64,000 bases of DNA from Pegoplata infirma (Eukaryota > Arthropoda > Insecta > Diptera > Anthomyiidae): positions 157,417,307-157,481,306 of the forward strand of contig OY992539.1 of NCBI GenBank assembly GCA_963921195.1, given 5' to 3'. Below are positions 1-10,006 of the stretch, one piece after another. How positions within the stretch are numbered: the stretch's first letter is position 1; each line of letters begins with the position of its first letter. The translations under genes were made by a program, and so were the position numbers. The notes beneath the pieces are model-generated. The model was given only the letters and a program-made list of their open reading frames with translations. It was not told where the DNA came from and did not search any database.

Positions 1-858
1 TATAGTACACCAATCTTAGAGTAAAAATCTTTATAAAAGAAACCTTAAATTGATCCTTTTTTTATATTAATAAAAATGTAAATTCCAAGTTAAAGTTAAA
101 ATGATTTTGTTTGGCTAGATTTATTTAAAATCAAGGTAACGTAGAGGCGTCATGGCCAAGCCATGACATTTTTGGGGCACCCATTATTACGTTTTTGGGT
201 TGCCATAAAGGGAATTGTGGAGGCAATTCATAGGGTGGGCAGAACGGTATCCCGAACACCTGGATACCACAAAATCCATCAAAAGTTATAACCCTAATTT
301 GACATTTTACCAACAAAAGAAACGCATTACAGATTAGTCTAGTGTGGTACTTTTCTAGTTTTTTGTTATCCCGTATACACCGTGCATGACCAAGGACGCA
401 AAAGACCCCACGCACCGCAAAGGCTACGCCGGAAGTAAAAATCAAGTGCCACAACCAGCGGTCATGGTATTCAACACCAGCACACAGAGTTGTATTTTGC
501 TACGACCTGGTGAGAAAATGTTTAATTTTCAAAACAACCCAAGCGGGTTGTAACAATAGCTAACGTATTTTCGAGCTTAAGTTTTGAAGTTGGAGTCCAG
601 CGGTTGAACGGGGGAGGCAGCAGAACCTCCCCAAAATAGGGCACCTTTTGGCACTTAAAACAATTGCCATTTTTTTTTTGTTTATCATCCCAGCAAAAAA
701 AGAACATACTAAAATGTTAATAAAAAGTAGTTCAACTGCTGCTAAAGTAGTTCTAACTTTGCTGAAACTCTAGTGAATTTAACATGGCGGTGTCGAGCAA
801 AATAAGTAGTTTTTTTTACATTTTTTAAGTACATATAAAGTAGTACTCATACTGTTGT
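1..858. other. AT-rich non-coding stretch
   Basis: I see no coding domain, RNA gene or clear terminal repeat here. The stretch is AT-rich with scattered homopolymer runs. The open frames are short and show no recognisable motif. Confidence 0.5.
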
Positions 859-1158
859 CACAGACTAATACAGACTCGACATAAGTGACAGGTGTCAAAA
901 AAGTATTCTTTAACCATATGGTTAATATTTTCAAATTATTCTACGAATTAGGTTAGAAAGAGAAAACTGATATAACGCGCCATAAGAAAAATGGATGCCA
1001 GATCGGTTTTTGTTGTTTCATTCACTCCTAAGTCGTAGAAAGTGTTGCCATGTTAGCGTAAAACGGAATAAATACCGTTGTGTTTTCTCCTAAAATCGCT
1101 AAGTTTTTCCCCATTTTTTCTTATAAAACTCTACTGTCGAGTCTGTATTTAGTCTGTG
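859..1158. mobile_element. 300-bp MITE, family A, copy 1
   Basis: The ends are inverted repeats: it starts CACAGACTAATACAGACTCG and ends with the near reverse complement (CGAGTCTGTATTTAGTCTGTG, minus its first base). It is flanked by the 7-bp direct repeat CTGTTGT (852-858 and 1159-1165). A second copy of exactly the same length is at 35994-36293 and a third, twice interrupted, starts at 53745. There is no coding capacity, so it is non-autonomous. A 7-bp duplication does not point cleanly to one superfamily; hAT-like or P-like origins are possible. Confidence 0.9.
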
Positions 1159-1267
1159 CTGTTGTCATAGTTTAAGTTTTTGTATGTAAAGTTTAATTAC
1201 ATCTTTAAGATCACTATTTAAGAGCATTTTTGCACTACTTAAAAAGTGTATTTTTAGAATTCATTAG

Positions 1268-1561
1268 GAAGTAGATTTAGTAAGCGATTCTGACGATGCC
1301 AACGTTCTAATAACATTACTAAACATCGAAAATGCGACTGGGACGCGACCTTATACACTTGATTACATTAGTTCTGCTGGTCAAAAATCCGGTATCCACA
1401 CTTTTCCATCACATCTGGTTTTTGAGAAAATTGTGGTCAAAGTTCAAAAAAATCGCCGTTTTGGTAATTTTTGGAAACTCATAGCGGATGAACCCGATGT
1501 GATGGCGACTTCAATGCTGTCATATCAAAAAAAACGTTTTTGGGGGAAAACACTTTATTAA
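1268..1561 (+). pseudogene. Exon-like ORF module (unrecognised family), copy 1
   Basis: An open frame of about 97 codons begins right after a splice-acceptor-like TTCATTAG and ends at a TAA. It has no start codon of its own. I do not recognise the family. A peptide segment of the form RPYT...KSG..TFPSH.VF.KI, continuing KNRRF.NF...IA.EPD.MAT, is also encoded on the opposite strand at 1842-2000, although the DNA of the two copies has diverged. That conservation suggests a once-coding, possibly transposon-derived or DNA-binding segment. It sits about 100 bp after MITE A. It could be an exon of a host gene or a relic; the sequence alone does not decide. Confidence 0.4.
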
Positions 1562-1841
1562 AAGACAATTGGTGCTCCAAAGGTTGAAGCGACTGATGAA
1601 TTGAGTTATACGTCTTTAAGAGCAATGTTTGAGCTTTACCCTTAAAAAGTAAGGGGACCGGATTTGTGACCAGGAGAATAATTGTAATCATGTTTATAAG
1701 CCTTATACTATAAGGTGGCGTTCCATTCGAAAAAGGTTTTTTTTTTCATATGATTTGCAGCGGCAGTCGCCTTAACCCCCTAGGGGTTAAAGAGTTCAGA
1801 ACCCTTAAGAGCAATGTTTAAGCTTTAGCCTCGACTTATTT

Positions 1842-2231
1842 TTAAGTCGCTATCATATCGGGTTCATTCGCTATGATTTGGCAAAAATTAACAAAACGGC
1901 GATTTTTTTTAACTTTGACATCAATTTTCCCAAAAACTTGATGTGATGGAAACGTTTGGAGACCAGATTTGTGGTGAGTAGAACAATTGCAATTATCTGT
2001 GTAAGGTCGCATCAATATTTTTTCAAAATGTTCAGTAGTGTATTTTTTTAAATAATTATCATTTGAGGGTATAATATAAAAGTTAAAAAAAAATAAATAT
2101 TCCTGGGAAAGTTTTAGAAATTGCATTTGGTGCGTGAACTTTTTTTCACCAAAATGAATTAAAGAAAAGATTTTTATTATCTGTACAATATTGCCCATCG
2201 CGTGGTTGGATGAGCTTTTTTTTTTTGACAT
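1842..2231 (-). pseudogene. Exon-like ORF module, inverted diverged copy 2
   Basis: On the minus strand, a 129-codon frame carries in its C-terminal third the same peptide module as 1268-1561 (KSG..TFPSH.VF.KI..KV.KNRRF), followed by a TAA. The N-terminal two thirds are Lys/Phe-rich and look like read-through of AT-rich DNA, so the start codon is not trustworthy. A third, shorter trace of the same DNA lies on the minus strand near 1650-1705. The whole 1268-2231 block is therefore an imperfect inverted repeat of a coding-like module. Function unknown. Confidence 0.35.
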
Positions 2232-3737
2232 AAAAAAATTATAACCCTATTATACATATTTACGCCCACAAAAGTGTTCGTACCTCAAAAAATTGGGTCC
2301 AAGTTCAGGACTTTATTTTTCATCGGATAGGTCTGAATTTTTGGAAATGGTTTCAGTTAATGAATTGTATCACAACTAGCAAATCACATTTTGATAATTT
2401 TATAGGGGGACAATGCATCACAATCAATAACTTGATTTGAAAAAAAAAGTGTTGTCACTTTGTTTTGTATTTTAGGCGACGATTCTCTTTATGGGGAATG
2501 ACAAAGTGAGTGTACCCCCTATACTGTAGTTAAAAGGTATAAAAACAAAATCAGTTTACACCAAATTTAAGATTAAACAAATTAAAAATAAAAAAATGTT
2601 TTTATTCCTGGAATTGTAACCTATCAAATATTAACTTTTTGCCTTTCAATTATATATAAAACTATAGTTTAGACTAAAACTCTATTAAATAAATTTAAAT
2701 AAATATGTTCTTTTCATTACGTTTGAAAAATATTTAAAAAAAACTCATTCCGACTATAGTGTTCTAAAGTAGTGGAATCCATATTATTTTCCTTCTCATT
2801 GACATATTTGGATGTTATTTTAAACTACTTTTTTGCAACAAAAAATATTCACTAATTGCTACTTTTTATGTAGTTGTTTTGAACTACATCGAATTTTTTT
2901 TGTTGGGATATATCTTCACAGTAAAAAGTTTTGAGTTATATTTAAAACCTAGCGGAGCACATTTTAAACTACTTTGGAATTAAACTCAAAGTTAAATCCG
3001 AAATGGGTTATATGCTAAACCACATAGGAATTAAAAATTTGATTATCTTTATGTCATTTTTTTTAGTTTTATTTTGATGCCAAAAAATAATTAAATTTCT
3101 CTCTTGAAAAACTTATAAAAAATAAACGTCAAACGTCATCAAAAAATTGTATTTCATCAAGTTTAAGAAAAACACTTAACAAGGAATTGAAAACAGCTGT
3201 CATATTAAGTGAACAAAAAATGCTTATTCATTCAATGAAAGTGAGAAAAGAGGTTAGCAATGTACACAAAAGTAAAATCTTTATATTATCAAAATTTGTG
3301 ATCCAGAAAGTGAAGATTTTACTCCGACCGAAATATAAATATCAAGTAAGTATTGACTACAAACGTTTATCAATCATTTTAATTGATTTTTGGTTAACTT
3401 TACTTTTAGGCCAGCTGAATCTTGAAGCAGAAGGCAGAGAGATGGAATTTTTAGATCACGACGGTGCCTACCCCCCAGGAATAATTTTTTAATATAGAAG
3501 CAGAGCAGTTTATTTTATGCAGAGTTGTGCTGAGTTTGAGTGACAAATCAACAGTCCTCTGGATGTTAACTTCATTCATGTATTTGGTCTGTATTTGTAT
3601 TCAATACACAAAAATATTATAAAACATTACCTTACATTTGTTTTATTTATTTTTGGAGAAATTTAAGTCCTGCCTTGTTCAAATAAACACCTGTTTAGGT
3701 GTAAAATTATTTCCATATTTTGGTTTTATTATAACAC
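2232..3737. other. AT-rich non-coding stretch
   Basis: No supported gene. The 101-codon frame at 3187-3492 is Lys/Ile-rich and crosses splice-like and AT-rich sequence, with no domain. A GAATGACAAAGTGAGTGT motif near 2497 resembles the donor side of the duplicated exon-intron modules at 54280-54775. Confidence 0.4.
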
Positions 3738-3850
3738 CCCGGGTGAAAATGACCATGTATGTTCATACATGTTCATACATGATTCCATGTATGATAGTAT
3801 ATGAACAATATATGGAAATGTATGTCATATATGGGAGCATATATGAACAT

Positions 3851-4320
3851 TAGAGTGTCCCTTATTTTGGAAATGTTCGAAATGTTGAGACGGTACCCGC
3901 TCATTTTTTTCCTTTTGACTTAAAAATAACTCAGGAAAAATTTTACGCCCCTAGGACCACGCCTTCCCTACGCGACGGGGCCTTAAAGAGCGGGTCCTTA
4001 AAAATCATTTTTCCATACAAACCAAAAAAATTTTTTTTTGATTTTTAATTTTTTTGTTATTATTTATTATATTACTTGGTTTGCTTATTCACGACAAAAA
4101 ATTTGATTTTGGTGGGATAAGTCTTTCAGCGCTAAAAAATTTTTTTTGGATTGTATGGAAAAATGATTTTTAAGGCCCCGCTCTTTAAGGCCCCGTCGCG
4201 TAGGGAAGGCGTGGTCCTAGGGGCGTAAAATTTTTCCTGAGTTATTTTTAAGTCAAAAGGAAAAAAATGAGCGGGTACCGTCTCAAGATTTCCAACATTT
4301 CCAAAATAAGGGACACTCTA
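3851..4320. mobile_element. hAT-type foldback MITE (TAGAGTGTCCC), copy 1
   Basis: It begins TAGAGTGTCCCTTATTTTGG and ends with the reverse complement, and is flanked by a perfect 8-bp duplication ATGAACAT (3843-3850, 4321-4328). The inverted repeats run for about 170 bp, so most of the 470-bp element is a hairpin. The 8-bp duplication and T/CAGAG-type ends fit the hAT superfamily. No transposase is present. A longer 1110-bp member is at 45001-46110. Confidence 0.9.
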
Positions 4321-4620
4321 ATGAACATACACAAGTAATGTAATATTCCATATATGCAAATGTATGCAACTTTGTGTGGATAGGCATATGTCATACTCCT
4401 TCATATATGCTATACATCTGCATAGCAAACAGGTCTTAAAAACAATTTTTTTAAAGGTTGGGTTCGGCAGAACTTTGCAAAATTAGACGAAGTTCATGTA
4501 TTTTTGTATTCTATAGGCGAATATAAACGGCACTAACGTAAACAACCAAATTTGGAAGAAAATTCGAACACTCTGACGGTATTAGTGTCAGAGCTGCGAA
4601 GGATTTCATCCCTTAATAAT

Positions 4621-4942
4621 ACGGAGTTCACACTAGCGACTTTAAACAAGTTGTTTAACAAAACACCAGTAACAGAATAAAAACGTAATGGATACAGAAC
4701 AAAGACTTTTTTAAACATCTCACTCTTAAGCACTTCAAAACAGCAAGTGCACACAAAAAAAAAATAATAAAAAATTGTGTCCGTTTATGGGATAATACAA
4801 CCTATAAAGTTGTATTTGACAAATTACCTAAGTTTTTGCTTTAAAAAACTTTGGTAAATTATCCAATAACACTTTATAGGTTGTAATTAAACCAAAAACT
4901 GGCACAATTTTTTTAATATTTTTTTGTGTGTGTGAACGCCGT
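4621..4942. mobile_element. MITE with ACGGAGTTCACAC / GTGTGAACGCCGT ends
   Basis: Short terminal inverted repeats ACGG(A/C)GTTCACAC bound a 322-bp non-coding element; a flanking AT is present on both sides. The interior contains a second inverted pair around TATAAAGTTGTATT and its complement. A partial copy of the left part, about 90 bp, is at 52781-52868, where the match includes ACGGCGTTCACACTTGCTG. The 73-codon minus frame over this region is not supported as a gene. Confidence 0.65.
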
Positions 4943-7368
4943 ATAAGATTTGGTGTTCTGAATTAAACTTTTAATGATTGCATTCCCCAATCACAATTTA
5001 TCGAATGAATTTACATTTGATTTTAAAATATAGAATGAATTCGGTTTCTTTTCATTCGACTTTGAAATTGAATGCGTAAGTTTTTGTAAAATTGATTTTT
5101 AAAAGTCTCATGAATAATAAATAAATGAAATAAAGAATGCATTCAGTTTTTAAAATTCTCGTAAACAAGAATTCGATTTAATGGTAAAAATCGATTCCAT
5201 TCCAAGAAATATTGATATTTAAAGATAATTGTATTCAGTGACTATAAAAATCGACTGTATTTTATTTGTGAATTCATTCGATAAGTGGTTAATTCTTCGA
5301 AGCTTTGATTATCCTAAAGTATCATTAAGTCCAAAGTATATTTTTAAAATATTCGTTAGTTTTTATTAAAATTCAGTGTCATAAATTAGTACAAATTATT
5401 TATGTTTGAAAAAATTTCAATTAAAAGACGTTTTATGGAAAAAAATACAAAAAAAAAATTTTACATACAAATTCATGTATGACAATGTATGATCATTAAT
5501 GTACATGTACCCTCAAATTACGGATATGCACTTGTATGGACATCCATATATGCATCATATATGAACATACATGGTAATTTTCACCCGGGACCCAAAAATA
5601 AATTCAAAATCCATTCTCTCACTCTCTTTTTATCTCTTTAAAAGTAAACTTTTTAAGGAATTTATTAAATTATTTTTGGCATTGTTATATATGGGGCATT
5701 CCATGTGAAATCGGACACTTTGAAAAACTTTTTTTTTAGATTTTGCCAATTTGTTTACAGTTTTTAGTACCCTTCGAAAACTCCTTCGTGGTAAATTTTC
5801 AGATTTTTTTGATCACCCGTTCAAAAGATATCGAATTTTTAAAAATTGTTATTTTGTTCCTTTACTCAAACCTCTTTTAATCATAACTTCTTCAATAATG
5901 GTCCAAATTTCAATTTTTTTTTTCTTCAAAATTTTTGTTTTTTTAAGTACATTCTAAAAAAAAATCCCAAAAAAATTCTTAAAAGCGCTCTAGTATGCGA
6001 TTTTTAAGTTTTAAAATTTAAATCTCATTTTTGAAAATGTTTGTACTCTTCGATTTTTTTTTGAAATTTTTTTGTGTAAAACTTCTATCAATTCTACAAA
6101 TTTTTTGCCCAGGAAGATCGTGGGATAACGATTATTACTATTTTTTAAAATTTTTTGAAAAAATTTTATTGTAATTTTCCAATCTTAAAATCATTTCTAC
6201 TGCTCCAATGGTGCGTCATAGAGGGGTCCTTTATAAGACCGATCCCCATTAATTTTTACGTCTTAACATTTCTTTGGAACAAACTAATACCCTATCTCCA
6301 ATTTCTAAGGGGGCTCCCACACAAAACGACATTTTTTCAAATTTGTTCCAACCGCTCTAACTGCCCAAATAGTGCCCTTAGAGCAACAAAATGTATGACC
6401 AACCCACAATATTTTTTTAATACAAACATTTTCTCTGAACACACCTACCCTCTATCTTTAACTGTTAAGGCGGTCCCCATACAATTTTTTTTATTTTTTG
6501 TAAATTTGTTTTATTTAATCAGCTTCTACCGGTCTAATGGTGCGTCCGAGAGGGGTCATTAGTGAGACTGATCCCCATTTATTTTTACCCTACAACATTT
6601 TTTTAAAACATACCTACGCCCTATCTCCACTCCCTAAGTAGGCTCCCATACAAATAACAGTTGGAGCAAATTTTATAAAAATGTAATTTTGTATGGGAGC
6701 CTACTTAGGGAGTGGAGATAGGGCGTAGGTATGTTTTGAAAAAAATATTGTAGGGTAAAAATAAATGGGGGTCGGTCTCAGTAATGACCCCTCTCGGACG
6801 CACCATTGGACCGGTAGAAGCTGATTAAATAAAACAAATTTACAAAAAATAAAAAAAATTGTATGGGGACCGCCTTAACAGTTAAAGATAGAGGGTAGGT
6901 GTGTTCAGAGAAAATGTTTGGACTAAAAAAATATTGTGGGTCGGCCATACATTTTGTTGCTCTAAGGGCACTATTAGAGCAGTTAGAGCGGTTGGAACAA
7001 ATTTTAAAAAATGTCGTTTTGTGTGGGAGCCCCCTTAGAAATTGGAGATAGGGTATTAGTTTGTTCCAAAGAAATGTTAAGACGTAAAAATTAATGGGGG
7101 TCGGTCTTATAAGGGACCCCTCTATGACGCACCATTGGAGCAGTAGAAATGATTTTAAGATTGGAAAATTACAATAAAATTTTTTCAAAAAATTTTAAAA
7201 TATAGTAATAATCGTTATCCCACGATCTTCCTGGGCAAAAAATTTGTAGAATTAACTGAATTTTAATTTAGTTCGGTTTGAGTCCATATTAATTATTTCT
7301 GAGAAATAATAATTGTTGTACAATGAGAAACTCTGAAAAAAACCAAGTGACAACACAGGCAAAGTGGA

Positions 7369-7416
7369 GATGTCGACAGCTTTCGGAAGATGCCACCCTT
7401 CCATCATCAGCACTCC
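7369..7416 (-). ncRNA. Hammerhead-ribozyme-like core, unit 1
   Basis: On the minus strand the order is CTGATGA, a stem GGAAG...CTTCC, then GAAA and GCTGTC. These are the conserved core blocks and stem II of a hammerhead. Stem I can form partly (GGAG with CTCC). Stem III and the cleavage triplet are unclear, so activity is not claimed. Confidence 0.5.
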
Positions 7417-7877
7417 TTCGATTGCCACACACTTAATGTGTGTCAGATTAAAATTAGCCATTTAAATGAAACTTTTGAAGAAATTAAGAATTGGAATTAC
7501 TCCTCTTTGTGTTGAATAACCCCTATTCACCATTAATTCGTGTTGTATTCATTTGGCAGAAACTTAATCCATCTTAACTTTTAACAGAGTTGTATTTTTC
7601 CCATTGTTAACCCTTAGTAGGACTTTTCAAATCTTGAAAAATGTCCGTTAGGTTTGAATTTTTGTTTAATATTTCTAATTCTTAGAAATATTACTAAATT
7701 GCAATGTACCTTATGAGTTGTGTATTAATTGTTTTTATATATTGTTGGACTGTATATTTTATAACTGAATTTTAATTTAGTTCGGTTTGAGTCCATATTA
7801 ATTATTTCTGAGAAATAATAATTGTTGTACAATGAGAAACTCTGAAAAAAATCAAGTGACAACACAGGCTAAGTGGA

Positions 7878-7925
7878 GATGTCGACAGCTTTCGGAAGAT
7901 GCCACCCTTCCATCATCAGCACTCC
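7878..7925 (-). ncRNA. Hammerhead-ribozyme-like core, unit 2
   Basis: Same CTGATGA / GGAAG-CTTCC / GAAA layout as unit 1, exactly 509 bp further on. The core is unchanged between the units. Confidence 0.5.
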
Positions 7926-8093
7926 TTCGATTGCCACACACTTAATGTGTGTCAGATTAAAATTAGCCATTTAAATGAAACTTTTGAAGAAATTAAGAAT
8001 TGGAATTACTCCTCTTTGTGTTGAATAACCCCTATTCACCATTAATTCGTGTTGTATTCATTTGGCAGAAACTTAATCCATCTTAACTTTTAA

Positions 8094-8874
8094 CCCTCTA
8101 ACGCCTGATGATGACATTTGTCATCGTTCATAAAATTGAACCCAAATGCTTCGAATGAGCGTTTTATACTTAGAAATTGATATAGTTCGTTATAAAAGTG
8201 AATTAGCTAAAAGTTTTGCGAAGAAACCGTTCGTATTCGGTGCACTGTTAAAACGCGAGAAAGCTTTAAAGTTCAAATTTTGTAAAAATTCACAAAATAA
8301 TTATTTTTTAATTAACTGAGATTTCGAACAATTGAAACACTTATTTAAGTTGATTTAAAACTCTTGAAAATTAAATATAAGCAAGATTGAAGTGTTACCT
8401 TTCACAATTAGTCCTTATTTTTCTTCAAGGACGAACAGGATTTTATCAGGATATCTCTAAAGGATATTGTCTTAACTTACAAAGTAATGGACGGATCGTT
8501 TTGAAATTTTGTATAGAGAAGACAATCAGTAATAGTAGCAAAAGTCTAAAGATTGAACAAAAAATATTGAAGTTAAGATACTTTTTCGCCCAATTTCGCT
8601 TTTTGCAAAAAGCGAAAATCGCCATATCTTCTTAAAAAGAAACACAAAAACGTTTATTTTTGGATTGTGCTTATGTCTTGGTAAGAGCAATAATTTTTGG
8701 TAAAAACTTTTGTTTTACTTGCATTAGATTTCGAGATAAATTTTAAACTATTTTTGCTCATATCGCCGAAAGTAGTCAGCGAAAAACAGTTTTTTAAGAG
8801 AAATTATTATTCTTTTTGCGAGACGAATATGTGGTATGAATTTCATTGCAAAACAAAATTCGGGCATTAGAGGG
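8094..8874. mobile_element. TTAA-flanked (piggyBac-type) MITE
   Basis: It lies between two TTAA copies (8090-8093, 8875-8878) and has inverted ends CCCTCTAACGCC / GGCATTAGAGGG. The undisturbed neighbouring unit has a single TTAA at the same place, so the empty site is visible in the window. TTAA duplication and CCCT ends fit a piggyBac-type non-autonomous element. The 82-codon frame inside has no transposase motif. Confidence 0.85.
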
Positions 8875-9171
8875 TTAACAGAGTTGTATTTTTCCCATTG
8901 TTAACCCTTAGTAGGACTTTTCAAATCTTGAAAAATGTCCGTTAGGTTTGAATTTTTGTTTCATATTTCTAATTCTTAGAAATATTACTAAATTGCAATG
9001 TACCTTATGAGTTGTGTATTAATTGTGTTTATATATTGTTGGACTGTATATTTTATAACTGAATTTTAATTTAGTTCGGTTTGAGTCCATATTAATTATT
9101 TCTGAGAAATAATAATTGTTGTACAATGAGAAACTCTGAAAAAAATCAAGTGACAACACAGGCTAAGTGGA

Positions 9172-9219
9172 GATGTCGACAGCTTTCGGAAGATGCCACC
9201 CTTCCATCATCAGCACTCC
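9172..9219 (-). ncRNA. Hammerhead-ribozyme-like core, unit 3
   Basis: Third copy of the CTGATGA / GGAAG-CTTCC / GAAA core, in the truncated third unit just before the array inverts. Confidence 0.45.
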
Positions 9220-9404
9220 TTCGATTGCCAACTCTGTTAAAAGTTAAGATGGATTAAGTTTCTGCCAAATGAATACAACACGAATTAATGGTGAATAGGG
9301 GTTATTCAACACAAAGAGGAGTAATTCCAATTCTTAATTTCTTCAAAAGTTTCATTTAAATGGCTAATTTTAATCTGACACACATTAAGTGTGCGGCAAT
9401 CGAA

Positions 9405-9458
9405 GGAGTGCTGATGATGGAAGGGTGGCATCTTCCGAAAGCTGTCGACATCTCCACT
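9405..9458 (+). ncRNA. Hammerhead-ribozyme-like core, inverted copy
   Basis: The plus-strand copy in the inverted partial unit reads CTGATGATGGAAG, then CTTCCGAAAGCTGTC. The core blocks are the same as in the three minus-strand copies. Confidence 0.5.
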
Positions 9459-10006
9459 TAGCCTGTGTTGTCACTTGATTTTTTTCAGAGTTTCTCATTG
9501 TACAACAATTATTATTTCTCAGAAATAATTAATATGGACTCAAACCGAACTAAATTAAAATTCAGTTATAAAATATACAGTCCAACAATATATAAACACA
9601 ATTTGTAGAATTGATATAAGTTTTACACAAAAAAATTTCAAAAAAATCGAAGAGTACAAACATTTTCAAAAATGAGATTTAAATTTTAAAACTTAAAAAT
9701 CGCATACTAGAGCGCTTTTAAGAATTTTTTGGGATTTTTTTTTAGAAAGTACTTAAAAAAACAAAAATTTTGAAGAAAAAAAAAATTGAAATTTGGACCA
9801 TTATTGAAGAAGTTATGATTAAAAGAAGTTTGAGTAAAGGAACAAACTACCAATTTTTAAAAATTCGATATCTTTTGAACGGGTCATCAAAAAAATCTGA
9901 AAATTTACTACGAAGGAGTTTTCGAAGGGTACTAAAAACTGTAAACAAATTGGGAAAATCTAAAAAAAAAGTTTTTCAAAGTGTCCTATTTCACATGGAA
10001 TGCCCC

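Larger units (their letters stand above)
3738..5589. mobile_element. Inverted-repeat element with CCCGGGTG ends
   Basis: The left end CCCGGGTGAAAATGACCATG is mirrored at the right end by CATGGTAATTTTCACCCGGG. It is flanked by a 2-bp direct repeat AC (3736-3737, 5590-5591). The subterminal DNA is dense in ATATG/CATGTATG words. There is no transposase. Two nested insertions lie inside: the hAT-type element 3851-4320 and the small MITE 4621-4942. The ends resemble the CCCGAGTAAAA ends at 14884-16579 and 15257-16008, which are also flanked by 2-bp repeats. No standard superfamily comes to mind for these ends. Confidence 0.75.
7254..9599. repeat. Tandem/inverted array of 509-bp ribozyme-like units
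   Basis: Units start at 7254, 7763 and 9057, each with AACTGAATTTTAATTTAG. The first is 509 bp. The second is 509 bp once the 781-bp TTAA element and its duplicated TTAA are subtracted. The third breaks off at about 9230, where an inverted partial copy (about 9230-9599) begins. The block is flanked by the long direct repeat AATTTGTAGAATT (7241-7253, 9600-9612), the kind of duplication made by target-primed reverse transcription. Each unit holds a hammerhead-like core. Tandem plus inverted units with hammerheads and a long duplication fit a non-autonomous Penelope-like or retrozyme-like element. No reverse transcriptase is encoded. Confidence 0.7.
5693..10006. mobile_element. Foldback element, copy 1 (split)
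   Basis: The outer ends GGGGCATTCCATGTGAAATC and its near complement bound two long inverted arms of about 950 bp each that meet near 6660-6690. Within each arm three diverged modules of about 180 bp recur, each with a CCCTATCTCC/CTAAG.(A/G)GGCTCCCA-type segment. The right arm is split by the ribozyme-like array 7254-9599, and the two flanks carry the 13-bp duplication AATTTGTAGAATT. Without that insertion the element is about 1.95 kb, close to the 1931-bp copy at 47052-48982. The open frames of about 135 codons in each arm are mirror copies with no domain; I do not call them genes. Confidence 0.85.

Noticed and set aside
3187..3492. 101-codon plus frame
   Set aside because: Low-complexity Lys/Ile composition, no domain and no second copy to test conservation.
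6155..7188. Similar 135-codon frames in the foldback arms (also 47511-47918, 48029-48523)
   Set aside because: The arms are near-identical copies, so shared open frames are not independent evidence. The peptides are Phe/Leu-rich without motifs and span the internal repeat modules.
7252..7461. 69-codon minus-strand frame in the 509-bp unit
   Set aside because: It overlaps the hammerhead-like core, has no motif, and is truncated by repeat structure.
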